64,000 bases of DNA from the NCBI GenBank assembly GCA_963978905.1, contig OZ022260.1:14931725-14995724 (forward strand). The letters are read 5' to 3'. Position 1 is the stretch's first letter. Each line of letters begins with the position of its first letter. The notes under the pieces are model-generated. The model ran no database searches. It was not told the origin of the DNA and worked only from the letters and a program-made list of their open reading frames with translations. The DNA comes from Trichostrongylus colubriformis. Taxonomy: Eukaryota; Nematoda; Chromadorea; Rhabditida; Trichostrongylidae. Shown here in pieces: positions 45,801 through 56,514 of the stretch. Both the position numbers and the translations under genes were made by a program.

Positions 45801-46946
45801 AAAGCCTCAGTCTGCTATTTTCTATTCATTAATTCGTTCTTGCAGGTGCACTTATTTTGGCACTACGCCAAGACTCGAACTCGCGGGCTCTCGCCACGAA
45901 CATCATACTGTATTATGGGTCATTGTAACTGGAGAGCGTTATCAGATTGACGCCGTCGTCGGCGGCAAGCAAAGGCTTGACGCCGTCGCGTCGATGCCGG
46001 CATCGGTCACGCAAGGTATGAACGCGGCCCAAGGGTGCACACCCAATCGATCTCGCATCCTATCTCACGAATGTAGCAAACTTTTATGGGGTAATGGTTT
46101 CTGAACACTAGAAGTAGCTACTACACAATAATTAATCATCTTACAGACAATGATCTGTAGAATTCACCAACATAAATGCTTTAAAAAATGTTGCTGTATC
46201 ATTTCGAAGACTCACGGAATTCAGCTGTATTGGTAACGACTTCTCTCTGGAATACTTCAGTGGTGCAAGGCACTTGTGTGGGTGACTCGCATAAACATTC
46301 CATTTTACCTTAATTCAATCAGTACAATGTGAAGGTTGTTAGATCACCTCGGCGCCACAGATCAGACCACTCATAATGCACTTCGAAGGAGGTTTCTCAG
46401 ATCTACATAGAATGTAGTATGGAACATTCTAACGACAAACTTTTATAAGGTAAACAAGCAGGATGCGAATGTCAGAGAACCTTAACAGGATCTAAAGTTT
46501 GGGAAAGGTTGCAAGATCCCTTAGTTTTCTGAGGCCGCATTCATACTTTGCGGTGCCGGCGGCAAGACATGGCTGCATGTCTTTGCGTCTCCGCCTGTGC
46601 CACCCTGTCTCGGTGCCTGCTCGCCTTTGCACCTTCCCCGTCCCACTCCGCCTCGCTACCTGTGAAAGTAGCCACGCACTGCTGGTGCAAAGTATGAACG
46701 TGGATTAAGAAATGTACAGTCGCCAAATTGCATAGACTTATCTCGATCCTGATTGGACTTTCATTCTCAGTGAATTGATGCATTAAGACATCAGTGGGAA
46801 TCGGTGGTAATCAAGATTCTGGTTGAAAGGCTCCCCTCACAAAAAAAAAAAACGCACGTTGGAGTAATGGCCGTCGGGTGGTCGTTGCCATTTCCATCAC
46901 TTGGGTGCTGCACTTTTCCTTATCTTGCGTCAAATATTCACGTCGA
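42833..46946 (-). CDS. Unidentified minus-strand gene, 4 candidate exons
   Basis: Exons at 46946-46858, 46254-46216, 43863-43785 and 43035-42833. The first pair are phase-compatible (1/1), and so are the last pair (0/0). Acceptors are good (TTTAATTTTCAG, TTAATTTCAG, TTTATTTGCAG) and donors GTGCGT, GTGAGT and GTAAGT are good. Translations: RREYLTQDKEKCSTQ, LFQREVVTNTAEF, SLGMVPVLHRPRFWCVAEF and ENVVITASNRSLLKHDILPP. The link between 46216 and 43863 is out of phase, so an exon is missing there. It could be a separate gene or the 3' part of the semaphorin upstream. I do not recognise the sequence. Confidence 0.38.
43305..43324 (+). repeat. G20 homopolymer
   Basis: Twenty consecutive G, the longest of several G/C runs in the window (others near 8664, 10760, 24145, 54592, 56436 and 59752). 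Length is likely variable or misassembled. Confidence 0.9.
43911..44290. repeat. Exact 83-bp direct repeats flanking a tRNA-like insert
   Basis: 43911-43993 and 44208-44290 are identical over 83 bp (core TTTATCGCCGCAGCTCGCGA). The 214 bp between them contain the tRNA-like sequence and a short ACGTATAACGTGTTG hairpin. Too long for an ordinary target duplication; recombination or an LTR-like origin is possible. Confidence 0.85.
43998..44069 (-). tRNA. tRNA-like sequence, probable pseudogene (anticodon-position GGA)
   Basis: The minus strand folds as a cloverleaf: acceptor GTGTCGG/CCGCCAC with one mismatch, D arm GTGT...GCAC, anticodon stem TATCC/GGATG and T arm GCGGG-TTCGAGT-CCCGT. The A box (TAGTGTAATGG) and B box (GGTTCGAGTCC) are good. 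The anticodon loop reads CCGGAAA: position 33 is C instead of the near-universal U, and anticodon GGA would be serine although there is no long variable arm. No CCA is needed in a nuclear gene. Most likely a tRNA-derived repeat head. Confidence 0.5.
44397..44936 (+). mobile_element. piggyBac-type MITE (family C, copy 3), 540 bp
   Basis: TTAA at 44393-44396 and 44937-44940; ends AGACAGTGTTCGGG and CCCGAAAGCTGCCT. Same interior order as the other two copies (GGCGAAATCCCCCGTGGA, GCTTGAAGCTCA, GGTAATGCCAATGGAAA) but more diverged. Confidence 0.78.
45190..45345. mobile_element. Tourist-like MITE (family A, copy 7), diverged
   Basis: From TTCATTCTGTGCGG through GCAGGGCGTGGCTGCGTTCG and GACGCAGAGACACGCAACC to GCACCGCAAAGTATAAAGGC. 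Shortened (about 150 bp), with eroded ends. Confidence 0.6.
45459..45689. mobile_element. Mutator-like foldback MITE (family B, copy 2), 231 bp
   Basis: Starts GGGTTTGTACCCTAATGTCA and ends with its near-inverse. It is flanked by the exact 10-bp repeat GATGGGTTCC at 45449-45458 and 45690-45699. The interior matches family B copy 1 (GGATGCCGCA, GTTGGGTCTTGGAACGATTA, AATCACTTCGGGACCCAACA). Confidence 0.8.
46533..46704. mobile_element. Tourist-like MITE (family A, copy 8)
   Basis: About 172 bp from GGCCGCATTCATACTTTGCG to GCAAAGTATGAACGTGG with the usual interior (CATGGCTGCATGTCTTTGCG, CCCCGTCCCACTCCGCCTCG). Confidence 0.75.
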
Positions 46947-47487
46947 CTGAAAATTAAAGAGGTCATCGTGAGTGAGAAGTGTGGAGAATTGTGTAATTGT
47001 GATTGATGCACTAGATTGTTCGAAACTTCACTTAAACAAGATGGGCAACAATATCTAAGCCTTATAAATCGCTATGGCACTCATATCGATCGAATGCTTC
47101 CGTGATAATTGACTGCTGCGGGTTTTTAGGTTCAGTAATGAGTGAAGGAGAAGTGGAGATGTCAGATTCTGCTTAATTTCTCTTCATAGGCATTTTTTGT
47201 TATAAATACATAGAAAGTGGTCACGTGCGGGAGCGGGGTGTGTAGACTTATGTCGAATTTTCGCGCGGCCGCGCGAGGCGAAGGGCGCCACGTAGTTTAT
47301 CGCGTGTGATTGCGTACATTGCAACACTCCCTTTATAGTTTTACTCCCGAATTTATTATTTCTTAATTTGGATTGTTACCATGTAATGCTATCGTCTTTT
47401 ACTTTTAATGTCACTATTTTGTCTTGTTAGGGCGCAAAAGCTATTGTTTTCAGATAATGATGAGATAAACAGCTATCTCTCGAAGGA

Positions 47488-47714
47488 GGGTGGGGTCCAC
47501 GAGGTCAAATTTCCGCTTCGCGGCGCCTCCGTACGACTCGCCGTATCGATTGCCCTTGGTCGCCCGGCCGAGCGTGACTGCGTCACGTCTGCGCTTTCCA
47601 CTCATGCCACACTGCCTCGCTTGAAGGCTGTCATACCCTGCCACTGGCACCCGCACCCGCCGTGCCGCTCATCGCGCGCGGCCGCGCGGAAATTCGACCT
47701 CGTGGACCCCACCC
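47488..47714. mobile_element. Mutator-like foldback (227 bp) with 9-bp target duplication
   Basis: Ends GGGTGGGGTCCACGAGGTCA and its inverse, flanked by the exact 9-bp repeat CTCGAAGGA at 47479-47487 and 47715-47723. GC-rich interior, no coding capacity. The ends differ from family B, so this is a separate family with the same duplication length. Confidence 0.82.
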
Positions 47715-48479
47715 CTCGAAGGACCTCCATGGTATTAGAGCCTTGCGTCCTGAGCGGAATTCTAACCGATCGCGGCAAGTTGTGCTGATGGCGCCATACA
47801 CACCCGCGGGAGCGTATCCTTAACTCAGCAATTCGCACCCGATGCGACGGATACAAGCCAGATGGGACACATGTACTTGGGCCCTTTAGCAATTACCGTC
47901 TTCTATGCCAAAATAAAGTTTAGGACACGGTATTAGCTTCGGAAACCAACTCCATAAAGCGCTTCTAGCTCTCATGATTACGTCGCATTTTACACGCCGC
48001 GGTACATAGCCGTCATGAAACCAGTGGTTGACAGATTTTAGGTTAAATCGCATTTATAACAATTTTTTAATTTATTGTGATATAAAAGGAAAATGAATGA
48101 ATAAATGATGGACCGCCCATTAATTGTGGATGATTCTCCTCAACCTCTCCAGGACTCAAGTACCTGGTTCGCGCACGTCGCATCGCGCCGCGTGCTGCCG
48201 TGCGAACTGCACCACCACTACCACCGGCTTCCAGATGGAAGAAGGCTTGGAATTATTCAACGCGGTTTTTCCCCAGAAATTTTACTCTTTCTTCAAGTAT
48301 TTAGTCTCAAATAGTGCACTCACTATGTGTTTGCACTAATTGCTACGCACTCGACTCCATGCAGTACCCAAGCGCATTCTGGGTCGCCCATCGACAAGCA
48401 TTCTGTACATGACTGTAGCCGGTGGCACGCCGATGACGGTAGAAGAATGAGCTGAAAATTCATTTTTCGCTGATTGTTC

Positions 48480-49331
48480 GACATGTTCAAGGACCAGTTA
48501 GCCTTTTATGGAACCATCAAGTACTTTTTGGATAAGAGGAGAGGCTAAGACTGGGACCATGTCTGTGGTGAGGCTCTTCAAAATTTCATTTCTGTTTCAC
48601 CGAATCTGCTAGTTAATATCGTTCTTAAAGGAATCGTCCACGGAAAATGAGTTTTTGTGTTACCCATATATTTATGTTGTATTTGCCTAATGTTGGCCTC
48701 ACGCAAAATTTCACGCGAAAAAATGTGAATCCGGCTGAGATACTGCACCACAAAGTGCGGTCCCAGAGGGCGGGGCCTCCGTGTAAAACCCTCGTCCCGT
48801 CTTCCGCTGCTGTTGGGAACGGAGAGTGGGACTGTTTACGTAACCTTCTGTTCCTACAATGCGTCTCCGACAACGGCGGACGCGGTACGAGGCTTTTACA
48901 CGGAGGCCCCGCCCACTGGGACCGCACTTTGTGGTGCTGTATCTCAGCCAAATTCACATTTTTTCGCGTGAAATTTTGCATGAGGCCAACATTAGGCAAA
49001 TACAACATAAATATATGGGTAACACAAAAACTCATTTTCCGTGGACGATTCCTTAAACAGGGGGGAGCTGTAGATTATAAGCTCCATCGCATGCGCTGTT
49101 AACTCTAGCAAATTTTCTGTTTCTTCAGGATGACCTTATATTTATGAAACGGCACAAAAAACAGAAAATGCTCATGAAAAAAGTCAGGCCGAAAGGTAAT
49201 GTCATCAAAACTAGTATAGGAGGATTTTTTTTGGTGAGGAATCTTTAAAAATTACTTAAAAATTTCTTGGTTAGCTGTCTCTACTTAAAGCCAAAAATTC
49301 GGGGGTGACCTTACAATTGTGAAACGCACTG
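48480..49331 (+). mobile_element. Tc1-like IR/DR element, right half only
   Basis: Right end CAGTGCGTTTCACAATTGTA (read inverted from 49331), with the inner repeat at about 49130-49156 (GGATGACCTTATATTTATGA). The 48480-48629 segment and 49058-49331 align with about 52820-53271 of the complete copy. The left half is missing. A foldback (48630-49052) is inserted in it. Confidence 0.65.
48630..49052. mobile_element. 423-bp foldback inserted in the Tc1-like remnant (TTAAA duplication)
   Basis: Ends GGAATCGTCCACGGAAAATG and its inverse, with arms of about 190 bp, near-identical. TTAAA flanks it at 48625-48629 and 49053-49057. The uninterrupted copy at 52.99 kb acts as an empty site, which confirms the insertion point. 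The TTAA core suggests a piggyBac-type mobiliser. Confidence 0.82.
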
Positions 49332-49419
49332 TTATACGAAAACGGACGATTGCATGATCAAATCTTAGATAGGTCTTAGCGAGGCAGGACGGCCTTAGGC
49401 GATAAGCCTCACCCCTAAG

Positions 49420-49545
49420 GCGGCGTTCATACTTAGCGCCGGCAGGGCGTGGCTGCGTTCACAGGCGATGAGGGAGGGTAGCATAGACGGAGACACAGAG
49501 AAATGCCGCCTACCCCTGCCGCCGACACCGCAGAACAAAGCGGCC
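49420..49545. mobile_element. Tourist-like MITE (family A, copy 9), shortened
   Basis: From GGCGGCGTTCATACTTAGCG with GGCAGGGCGTGGCTGCGTTC to GCAGAACAAAGCGGCC. A family B-like foldback remnant follows at about 49610-49760 (GTGCCGTATTGAATGGGTCC and the inverse GGGGCTCAACTAATACGGCAC). Confidence 0.6.
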
Positions 49546-49760
49546 TATGCATTCAAGGGGAGTGGCTGAATCTCTCCCGTCAACTAGCTTGTGCCGTTAA
49601 GACAGAAAATTCGCTTTGCGGGGTTCGCGATGTTGCGAGCTTTGCGTGCCGTATTGAATGGGTCCTGAAGCGATGACAGTGCCTTACGGCTTATTCTAGG
49701 CGTAATCGCTTCGGGGCTCAACTAATACGGCACCCCTCTCTCGCACCATCCCGACGCGCG

Positions 49761-50744
49761 CCAGACGAGGCCATGCGAATTTTCTTTCCTATGGCATACA
49801 CCCTCCCGCCAACATACACTCTCGCCCAACTGGTGCCAGACTTGGCCCGAAGAGACAGACAATCCTATACCGTGATTGACCTAAAGGGCAGAAAACAGCC
49901 ACGCCTTTACATCTCGGACTGTATCTCACGGGAACGAGTTTTGACCAACAAACTTAAGCCTTTCAATTTCAACTCAACCAAAGGGTTGGATGCGCGTTTA
50001 TTCACATTTTTCTGCTTACTTACCTACCAACATATGATAGAACTGACCTGAGTCGGGGTAAGAATAAGCAGTTTTTTAGCGATTTGTAGATTTGGCAGTC
50101 GTTCCACATGTGCTGACAGAGAAACGACTGGTGTTCCTGCCTGCAAGTGTTTCATCATAATCAGTGTTTTTCCCAAGAACAGCTATTTAAACATGGTGCT
50201 ATGCAAGATCCTTTAAATGTTCCTCAAAGTAAGTTGACGGTGCCCTTTGATGTCATCTTCTTAATCCCAAATTTATCACACCAATTGTTAATACGGGTTA
50301 TACATCACTCCGTATTACCCACTGCTCCACTATGAATGTACCGACTTCGCCTGCTACTTATTGGAAGACTACATATGTATGTAATAATATTTTACCGTAT
50401 TTGAAAAACCTTCCAGTGCTCAGAAAAAGGCTTAGGAACCGCGATCGCCCCTGGTAGAACGGCGTTTTGGAAAGCACAGGCTACACTCTGGAGCACAGAA
50501 GAGTGGCCGAACTTTCTCCCAACATCTTTTCAAAACTGACAATTAGTGTTGTGTTCGCCTCATACCGTAGAATGTGCCACGAACAAATTCGCCACCTTTA
50601 AAGTAAAAAGGATAAAGTTTTTGGCGTTAATCAATCCCTTCTGTGGGATGCGCCGCACATTCTAGTTCCATTCAGAATCGCGATGGCTGGTGAATGTGAT
50701 GTGGCCTTTACAATGACTTGCGGTGGCCAGCCGATGTACAAGTC
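49761..50744. other. Spacer, no supported gene
   Basis: A 92-codon plus-strand frame at 49773-50051 (LPPTYTLAQLVPDLARRD) reads protein-like but has no recognised family and no splice partners. From about 50560 the sequence resembles the SINE-upstream region near 10130. Confidence 0.35.
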
Positions 50745-50912
50745 AGTGCTTTTATCCTCCCAGACGAGTCTGGTACCAATTCATCGACCCCTGAGGGATG
50801 GAAGGATTGGTTGGCCTGGGCGGGCGTTGATGCGGGATTTGATCCCCGCACCATGAGAGTGGGGTGTGCGCCACCTGTAACTACATCACCTCCGCCCCTT
50901 CACCACCTTTAA
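50745..50912 (-). repeat. tRNA-derived SINE, copy 2
   Basis: On the minus strand: GCGGAGGTGATGTAGTTACA in the A-box region and the B box GGGGATCAAATCCC, then the shared tail CCTTCCATCCCTCAGGGGTC and TGAATTGGTACCAGAC. Aligns with copies at 10620 and 54735. Confidence 0.65.
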
Positions 50913-51349
50913 GCCGCTGTAATTTTGGCCGAATTACGCCATTTAAAGTCCATGAATGGTGTGAGCACCAGTAGCATGCGAGTGCTTGAATTGGGATGTT
51001 GTTCTGCGACCGCAGCATCCACACAGATAAGCTAGAAGGCCCTGATTAACGGCTATGATTCGCCAGACTATTTTTACATCGCAACCACTGAGGCAGCGGC
51101 TTGTGGGGAGCTGATACCAATATAGCACGTAAAATTAATATTTCAGTTTGAAAGCAGTCACACTTAGGACAACGTCATAGGTGAAGCAGCCTTAGAATTG
51201 ATGAAATAATGTTCTTTCTAATACATATTAATATTTGTCGAGGTTAGAAGGTTCTGATAGGAATACCATAGGTTGGTGGGAGTGGTCAGGACTGCGTCGC
51301 GATGCGGCGCGATTATCGATCCCGCCCAGATAGCCGAGTGAAAACTTAC

Positions 51350-54011
51350 CTCAACGGCTTTCATCGATAGAACATGTGTGGCTTCAGATCCATGGATATC
51401 CTTGACAACTTTGAATATATTTCCTTGATCAGTAGCTATGAAGAATACCGTACTATGCCGACCCGCCAAATCTATAACAATTTCAATTAATATTTGTTGA
51501 TTCATCAGATCAGATTCAAATTTTTAATGAAACGCACCAACAACATTCTCTTCAACAAGAAGTTCAGTAAATCTATCAATTCCATAATGTACAAGTAGAG
51601 GTGAGGTGATGAGCTCTGTGAATGTCCAGGATCATAAATTTTTAATTTGCAAAAGATCACTCCTTTGTAGAATACGCCGTGCATTGAATCAAGCAACGTA
51701 TACAGTGCGTTTCATAATTATAAGGTCACCCCTGAATTTCAGGTTTTCTCGGCAACACTCCATTGAGGAATCTTTTCAATCTCATAGACGGATTGCCACC
51801 TGAAATAGCCCCTGTGTCCGATTTTTGGTAGCAGTCTCGTTTACCCCATGTTTTTAAGAGCATTTTTTGTTTTTTTGCACCGTTTCATAATTATAAGGTC
51901 ACCCTAAAAAAAGGAAAAAAGTTAAGGCCCCGGCAGGTCTGTGATGGTAGATATGTCTTCCAAATACAACTTTGAAATACATATTCAATCGTCTTGTGGC
52001 TAGCTACTATGTTCCGAGAGAAAAGCCCAGATTTGGGATTCTTGTGGTGCTAGGCTCAGTTTGAGAGGCATTCCAAAAAAATCGGAAGATTCCTGTGCTC
52101 ATTTAGATGACATTTGAGAGATTCGGTGTCTTCAGATGTTTTTCAGACTTTGGATGCCCACGTGAGATTATTATCATTAATCAGGAAAGGATTGTGGGGG
52201 CCACTTCCTACAGCACCTCCTCCATGGACCAGATTTGTTTGGAGTCAAACCATTTTTAGTCTGGAACTACAACGTGTACAGCAGCGAGGAAGAGCAGAAA
52301 CATCAGTGAAGAAATAATGAAGTGATTTCTGGGGCCTACAGCACACCATAAGCCGGAACGACTTCAATTCATAAAGTTGTTCTTGAGCACGGATCGAACG
52401 AAACTGAATTTTCATAGCAGTTGCACCCTGCATGCGAATAATTCCATCCGAATTGTACTTTTGAGTCTGAAAATACTCTGTTTGTATGGTGCTGACGGGT
52501 AGAGGTAGTATTAACTTGGTCTGAGAATTGCGCCGATCTAGCCGAGCCTTGGCAATTTTTGTGGGAGAAGGGTGATGGCCTAAGCGGTTTTCGGCAATGA
52601 GGTTGCATCGAACCTTGCCTTCGAAACCTGCAGAATGAACTCCAAACTGCTAGAAGATCATACGAAGAAATCAGTTGCCTTTTGGAACCGATCGGCTCTT
52701 TATAATTGCGTCTAACTGCATGACAAGGCTGTTGTTCAAGTAGGGCACTCAACGGAATCGTGGTTAAAGTTCCGAAATACGGACCTTCAGCCATAGATAA
52801 CATGTAGTCTTGGTCTCAGCTCTATTGGGGAGATCTGGAAGACATCGCCGCAAAAATATTTATCCCAATAATCGCCAATTCTGGGAAGCAAAGCTGCTGA
52901 AACAGGCAAATGTTGAAGACTGGAACAATACCTGTGGTAAGGTCCTTCTAAATTTCGTTTCTACTTCACCAAATCTCCTAGTCAATGTCGCTCTTGAACA
53001 GGAAGGAGCCACAGATTATTAGCTTCTTCGCATGTTCTGTTAACTCTAGGAAATTTTCTGTTTCTTCGGGGTGACCTTATAATTATGAAACGGCACATAA
53101 ATCAAAAAATATTTGTAAAAATGTCGGACTGAAAGGTAATGTCATCAAAACTAGTATGGAAGGGTTTTCAGTGGTGAGGAATCTGTAAAAAATACTAAAA
53201 GAATTTTCGGCTGGCTGTGCGTTCTGAAAACCGAAAATTTGGGGGTGACCTTATAATTATGAAACGCACTGTATTCGACAGCATAACTATGGGCGTGCGG
53301 GCCGTTGTAACATATTTATTAGAAATATGGCAAACAAATAAATAAATAAAAAGTGGTAGAACAAGATGGTGATTATCTTGTTTCTTAATGTACTCTGTGT
53401 TTTGTAATAGAGTGCTCAAATGAATTAGAAAGGGGAAAAGACATAATTGAAAAGGATCAAGTATCCGAGAAGCCGCCGCTCATTTGAATTGCTTCAAAAA
53501 ACGAAAAACTTCCCGACCACTTAATATATTACTCTATATACGTGATCCTTTTCAATTTTGTCTTTTCTCATTCTACTTTGAGAAATCGGTGAGCGTAAAA
53601 AGCTCGTCAGGAAAGTTCGTTGCATCAGAAAAGCAAAAACTGCAACTCACTAGTGGGAATAAGAGGATTATTGCGTATGTAGGTGTGCTCATACGTATCA
53701 TTAGCCATTGGACAAGCCGCTTTTTTGTTCCGAAATGCGCTTGCCATTCGTTGTGATACAGTAGTGCGAGAATAGGCACAGACAGCCGATGAGCCGAGCC
53801 CTGCCAGTTGAGATCGGAACGCCCCGTAGACGAAGTGTGTGCCGGGTGCCACAGAAGCTAGCTAAAAAAACCGCAATTTTATCGAAGGAAATAGAAAGAA
53901 GGGCCTAAATCGCTCACCTGATTGAAATAAAGTGTGTCCTGATCTTTACCCTCGATAGCGCAATCCAGCCGGCTTTTCACAAATGATGTCCATTCATGTT
54001 GATGTTTTCCA
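51350..54011 (-). CDS. Semaphorin, four exons of the Sema domain (partial)
   Basis: Minus-strand exons 54011-53918, 53861-53651, 51615-51538 and 51471-51350 join in phases 0, 1 and 1. Sema-domain signatures in order: EWTSFVKSRLDC (family W-TFLKARLNC), TLYFNQ, HFVYGAFRSQLAGLGSSAVC (family VVYGVFT---N-IPGSAVC), YIRNNPLI (family FIK-HPLM), PLLVHYGIDRFTELLVEENVV joined to DLAGRHSTVFFIATDQGNIF (family FT-I-VD-V---G--YTVLFIGTD-G-V). Semaphorins are secreted or membrane guidance cues that bind plexins. The N-terminal Sema blades and the PSI domain are not in view: upstream exons must lie beyond 54 kb and downstream ones below 51.3 kb. The intron between exons 2 and 3 of this set holds a complete Tc1-like element. 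Subclass (secreted type 2 or membrane type 1) cannot be told. Confidence 0.88.
51703..53271. mobile_element. Tc1-like IR/DR transposon, 1,569 bp, in a semaphorin intron
   Basis: Outer ends CAGTGCGTTTCATAATTATA and its inverse, flanked by TA (51701-51702 and 53272-53273). Inner copies of TTCATAATTATAAGGTCACC lie near 51880 and, inverted, near 53070-53093, the doubled IR/DR layout. Transposase remnants are short and frameshifted on both strands (an FSDSK-like segment on the minus strand, and GEAK/AKLLKQANVEDWNN on the plus strand), so the strand is not assigned and the element is dead. Confidence 0.82.
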
Positions 54012-54591
54012 CTAAAACAGGGTATATTCCACAGTGCACGGAAATTAGTTGGACCATATAAAACCACATTCTATCCTATCATGTTTTATCATATCAAATC
54101 ATATATTATATCATTTCACAAAAACCTACGATCCGCCAGTATCATCTCGACAGACGCGCCCTACTCGAGCTACTCGCCGAAGTCCACAGCCTTCAGTCTC
54201 TGTGGGTGGCTCTGAGAAGAAAGCTAAGACCTCCTGAAAAATAACTGCTTTAAACATTGAAAATGTGGACAAAATCCATAAGAAAGAGTTTTGAAACGTC
54301 GAACAATGGAAGATGGGGGAACGAAGTTGTCCAAAGCTGAAAAATTTCATCCGCAGCTTTTTTTAATCCAGTGAAAAGCGCGAAGGAGTCGGCTCTGAAC
54401 ACCCGATAGCATCGCGGGGCTCTGTCGAAAAGGAATTAATTATCGGGTCTAATAAAAATTGGATTTGCTGAAATAGAGCAGGCCTACGCGACACACGAAC
54501 GGGCATCGGCCTAGGGAAATGATTGCTTGAAATAAGTTTATTCTGGGCTCACGATTGCCTTGCTGTACCTATATCGTGAATGGAACCTTAA

Positions 54592-54606
54592 CCCCCCCCC
54601 CCCCCC
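54592..54606 (+). repeat. C15 homopolymer
   Basis: Run of 15 C upstream of the third SINE copy; the first SINE also has a G run beside it (read in SINE orientation). Confidence 0.85.
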
Positions 54607-54734
54607 TCCACCCGGGAACGTTATCCCTAGCTTTGAGGAGGTCTCTACGAGTAGTATTGCTGGTCGGGAAGCAGAAACTGAGAAAGTACCGATTCCCCGC
54701 ATATCCTTCATTTTTTAATCATTTGCATTCACTT

Positions 54735-54890
54735 GGTATCCTCCCAAGCGAGTTTTGGTACCGATTCTTCTAGCCGGGAGGGATAGAAGGCTTGGCTGCC
54801 CTTGGCGGGCATTGATGCAGGAACTGATCCCTGCACTGTGAGAGTGAGAGTGCTGCCACCTATCACTACACCACCTCCGCCCATTGGTAA
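54735..54890 (-). repeat. tRNA-derived SINE, copy 3
   Basis: Minus strand: GGGCGGAGGTGGTGTAGTGA in the A-box region and the B-box position GCAGGGATCAGTTCCTGC, then CCTTCTATCCCTCCCGG and a TCGGTACCAAAACTCG tail. More diverged than copies 1 and 2. Confidence 0.6.
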
Positions 54891-55039
54891 TCAAGTCGCA
54901 TTCAAATGCCCCGCGATCCTGGATGGTAGTAGAATGCGTGGCGCAAGTTTTTTACTTTACTTTTAAGGAGCGCCTTGGAGCTGTGATTCATTGCTATTTT
55001 TATGCAGGACGGTACGGAACGATGATTATGTATTGCTGG

Positions 55040-55247
55040 GCTATGTACAGTCCATTTCGGAGCACCTGACAGGGCGTGGCCTACGGACTCGGGTGAGTGG
55101 CCAAAGTGAGAGTACGTGACGAGAGTGAGAATGTGTGACGGGGTGAGTGTGTTTGATACCAGAGCCCTGAGAGAGCCCTATTTGGGTGCACAACTTCATC
55201 TAGGTCCGTAGGCCACGCCCTGTAAGGCGCTTCAAATTGGACTATAG
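55040..55247. repeat. Foldback element, about 45-bp arms
   Basis: AGTCCATTTCGGAGC-CCTG and AGGGCGTGGCCTACGGAC at 55048-55092 return inverted at 55203-55244. The loop contains GTGAGAGTG-like short repeats. Confidence 0.65.
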
Positions 55248-56514
55248 ATGCGTGGCTGAGCTCAGGGAGAAGGGGTCAAGGACGGGCAAATGATTGTCAC
55301 GCAATGAGCTCATTTTTTTTCGCAAAGTAGACCTATTCCTGAGAGAGCCCACAGAGATATTTGGGTGTACAACTTTTTATGAAGTTGAGGAATAAGTTCC
55401 CGTCGTTTTTCATCCTCTGTGTTTCGCCTCTTCCCAAACCTTATACATATATGTGTTCGATAGAGCTTTTTCTGCTCTACGAAAAGGTGCTTTTTATTTT
55501 TCGATTTGCTAGATTGCTTAATATTTATGTGGTTTGAAAATGAAGTAATCTTGAGGCAAAAATTCGCACTTCCGACAACCTCTTCTTCGTCCGCCATCGA
55601 GGTCAGAAATGCGCACATGTTTTCGATAGAGCTTTTTCAGCTTCAAAACGGTGTTATTTGTTTTTGATCGTTTGATTGTGTCATTTTTACGGTTTAGGAA
55701 TGGAGTAATTTGTAGGAAAAAATCTGTACTCTTGGCGCATAGTAAAGGTGCGAAAAAGCTGACCTTTAACACGTCAGATCGAATTAAATGAGGAAAAAAA
55801 ACATCCCTGAGCCATCTATTGTTATAATTGAGGGTCTCTTGTATGATAAAAGTGTTTGGTAGACTCCCGATTTTTTTGCGACAAAACGCAGGTGGGCATT
55901 TACTAAGGACCCCATTTCTAAGCCTCAGGGGTTATCAAACTGTGAAAGCATTCAAGAGACTAGTTGCATCATCTCCTGTGGAGCTAAAAAAGCTCTGTGA
56001 AATGCATATGTAAATATTCGCTTCAATTTCGATGGTAGGCGAGGAGGGGAAAATAACGGAAGTGCTCACTTTTGCTGAGTGCTGCATTTTAGTCTTGAAA
56101 ACGCAAAAAGTTGAGCGATTTGAATGAAAGTCAAAGCCATTTCGTAGAGCTGAAAAAGCTTTATCGGGAACTCATGCGCACGAATTTTTTGGTCTCGATG
56201 GCAGACGAGGAAGATGAAGTGTCGAAAGCGCGATTTTTTGCCTTCTGCTTACATCATTTCCAAACCTCATAAATATTAGGCAATCGAAAGAATCGAAAAA
56301 CAAAAAGCAGCGCGGTGTTGAGCAGAAAAAGTCCTATCGAAGACATATATAAGCATTGTCGAAAGACGAAGGAATCAATGGGGAAAACAGAGAACAAAAA
56401 CGGCAGGAACCTATTCCTCAACCTAATACAAGATGCCCCCCCCCCCCTCAATCGCAACAGTACCCTGTGAAGCGTGATTGCACAGAAGTGTGTCAACCAC
56501 GTCAAGATGTATTA

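Noticed and set aside
45845..45890. Possible tRNA fragment (CGCGAGTTCGAGT on the minus strand)
   Set aside because: Only a B-box-like word; no A box or cloverleaf.
47408..47892. 126-codon open frame and antisense frames
   Set aside because: Fully explained by the GC-rich Mutator-like foldback at 47488-47714.
48625..49102. Two 136-151 codon open frames with similar protein on opposite strands
   Set aside because: They are the two arms of the 423-bp foldback read from each side, not genes.
51505..51535. In-frame stop between the semaphorin segments, suggesting a pseudogene
   Set aside because: A 66-nt intron (donor GTGCGT, acceptor TTGTTATAG) removes it and restores the family motif in phase.
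54118..54237. Ser/Arg-rich frame ending GGSEKKAKTS stop
   Set aside because: No upstream acceptor or linked exon; simple composition.
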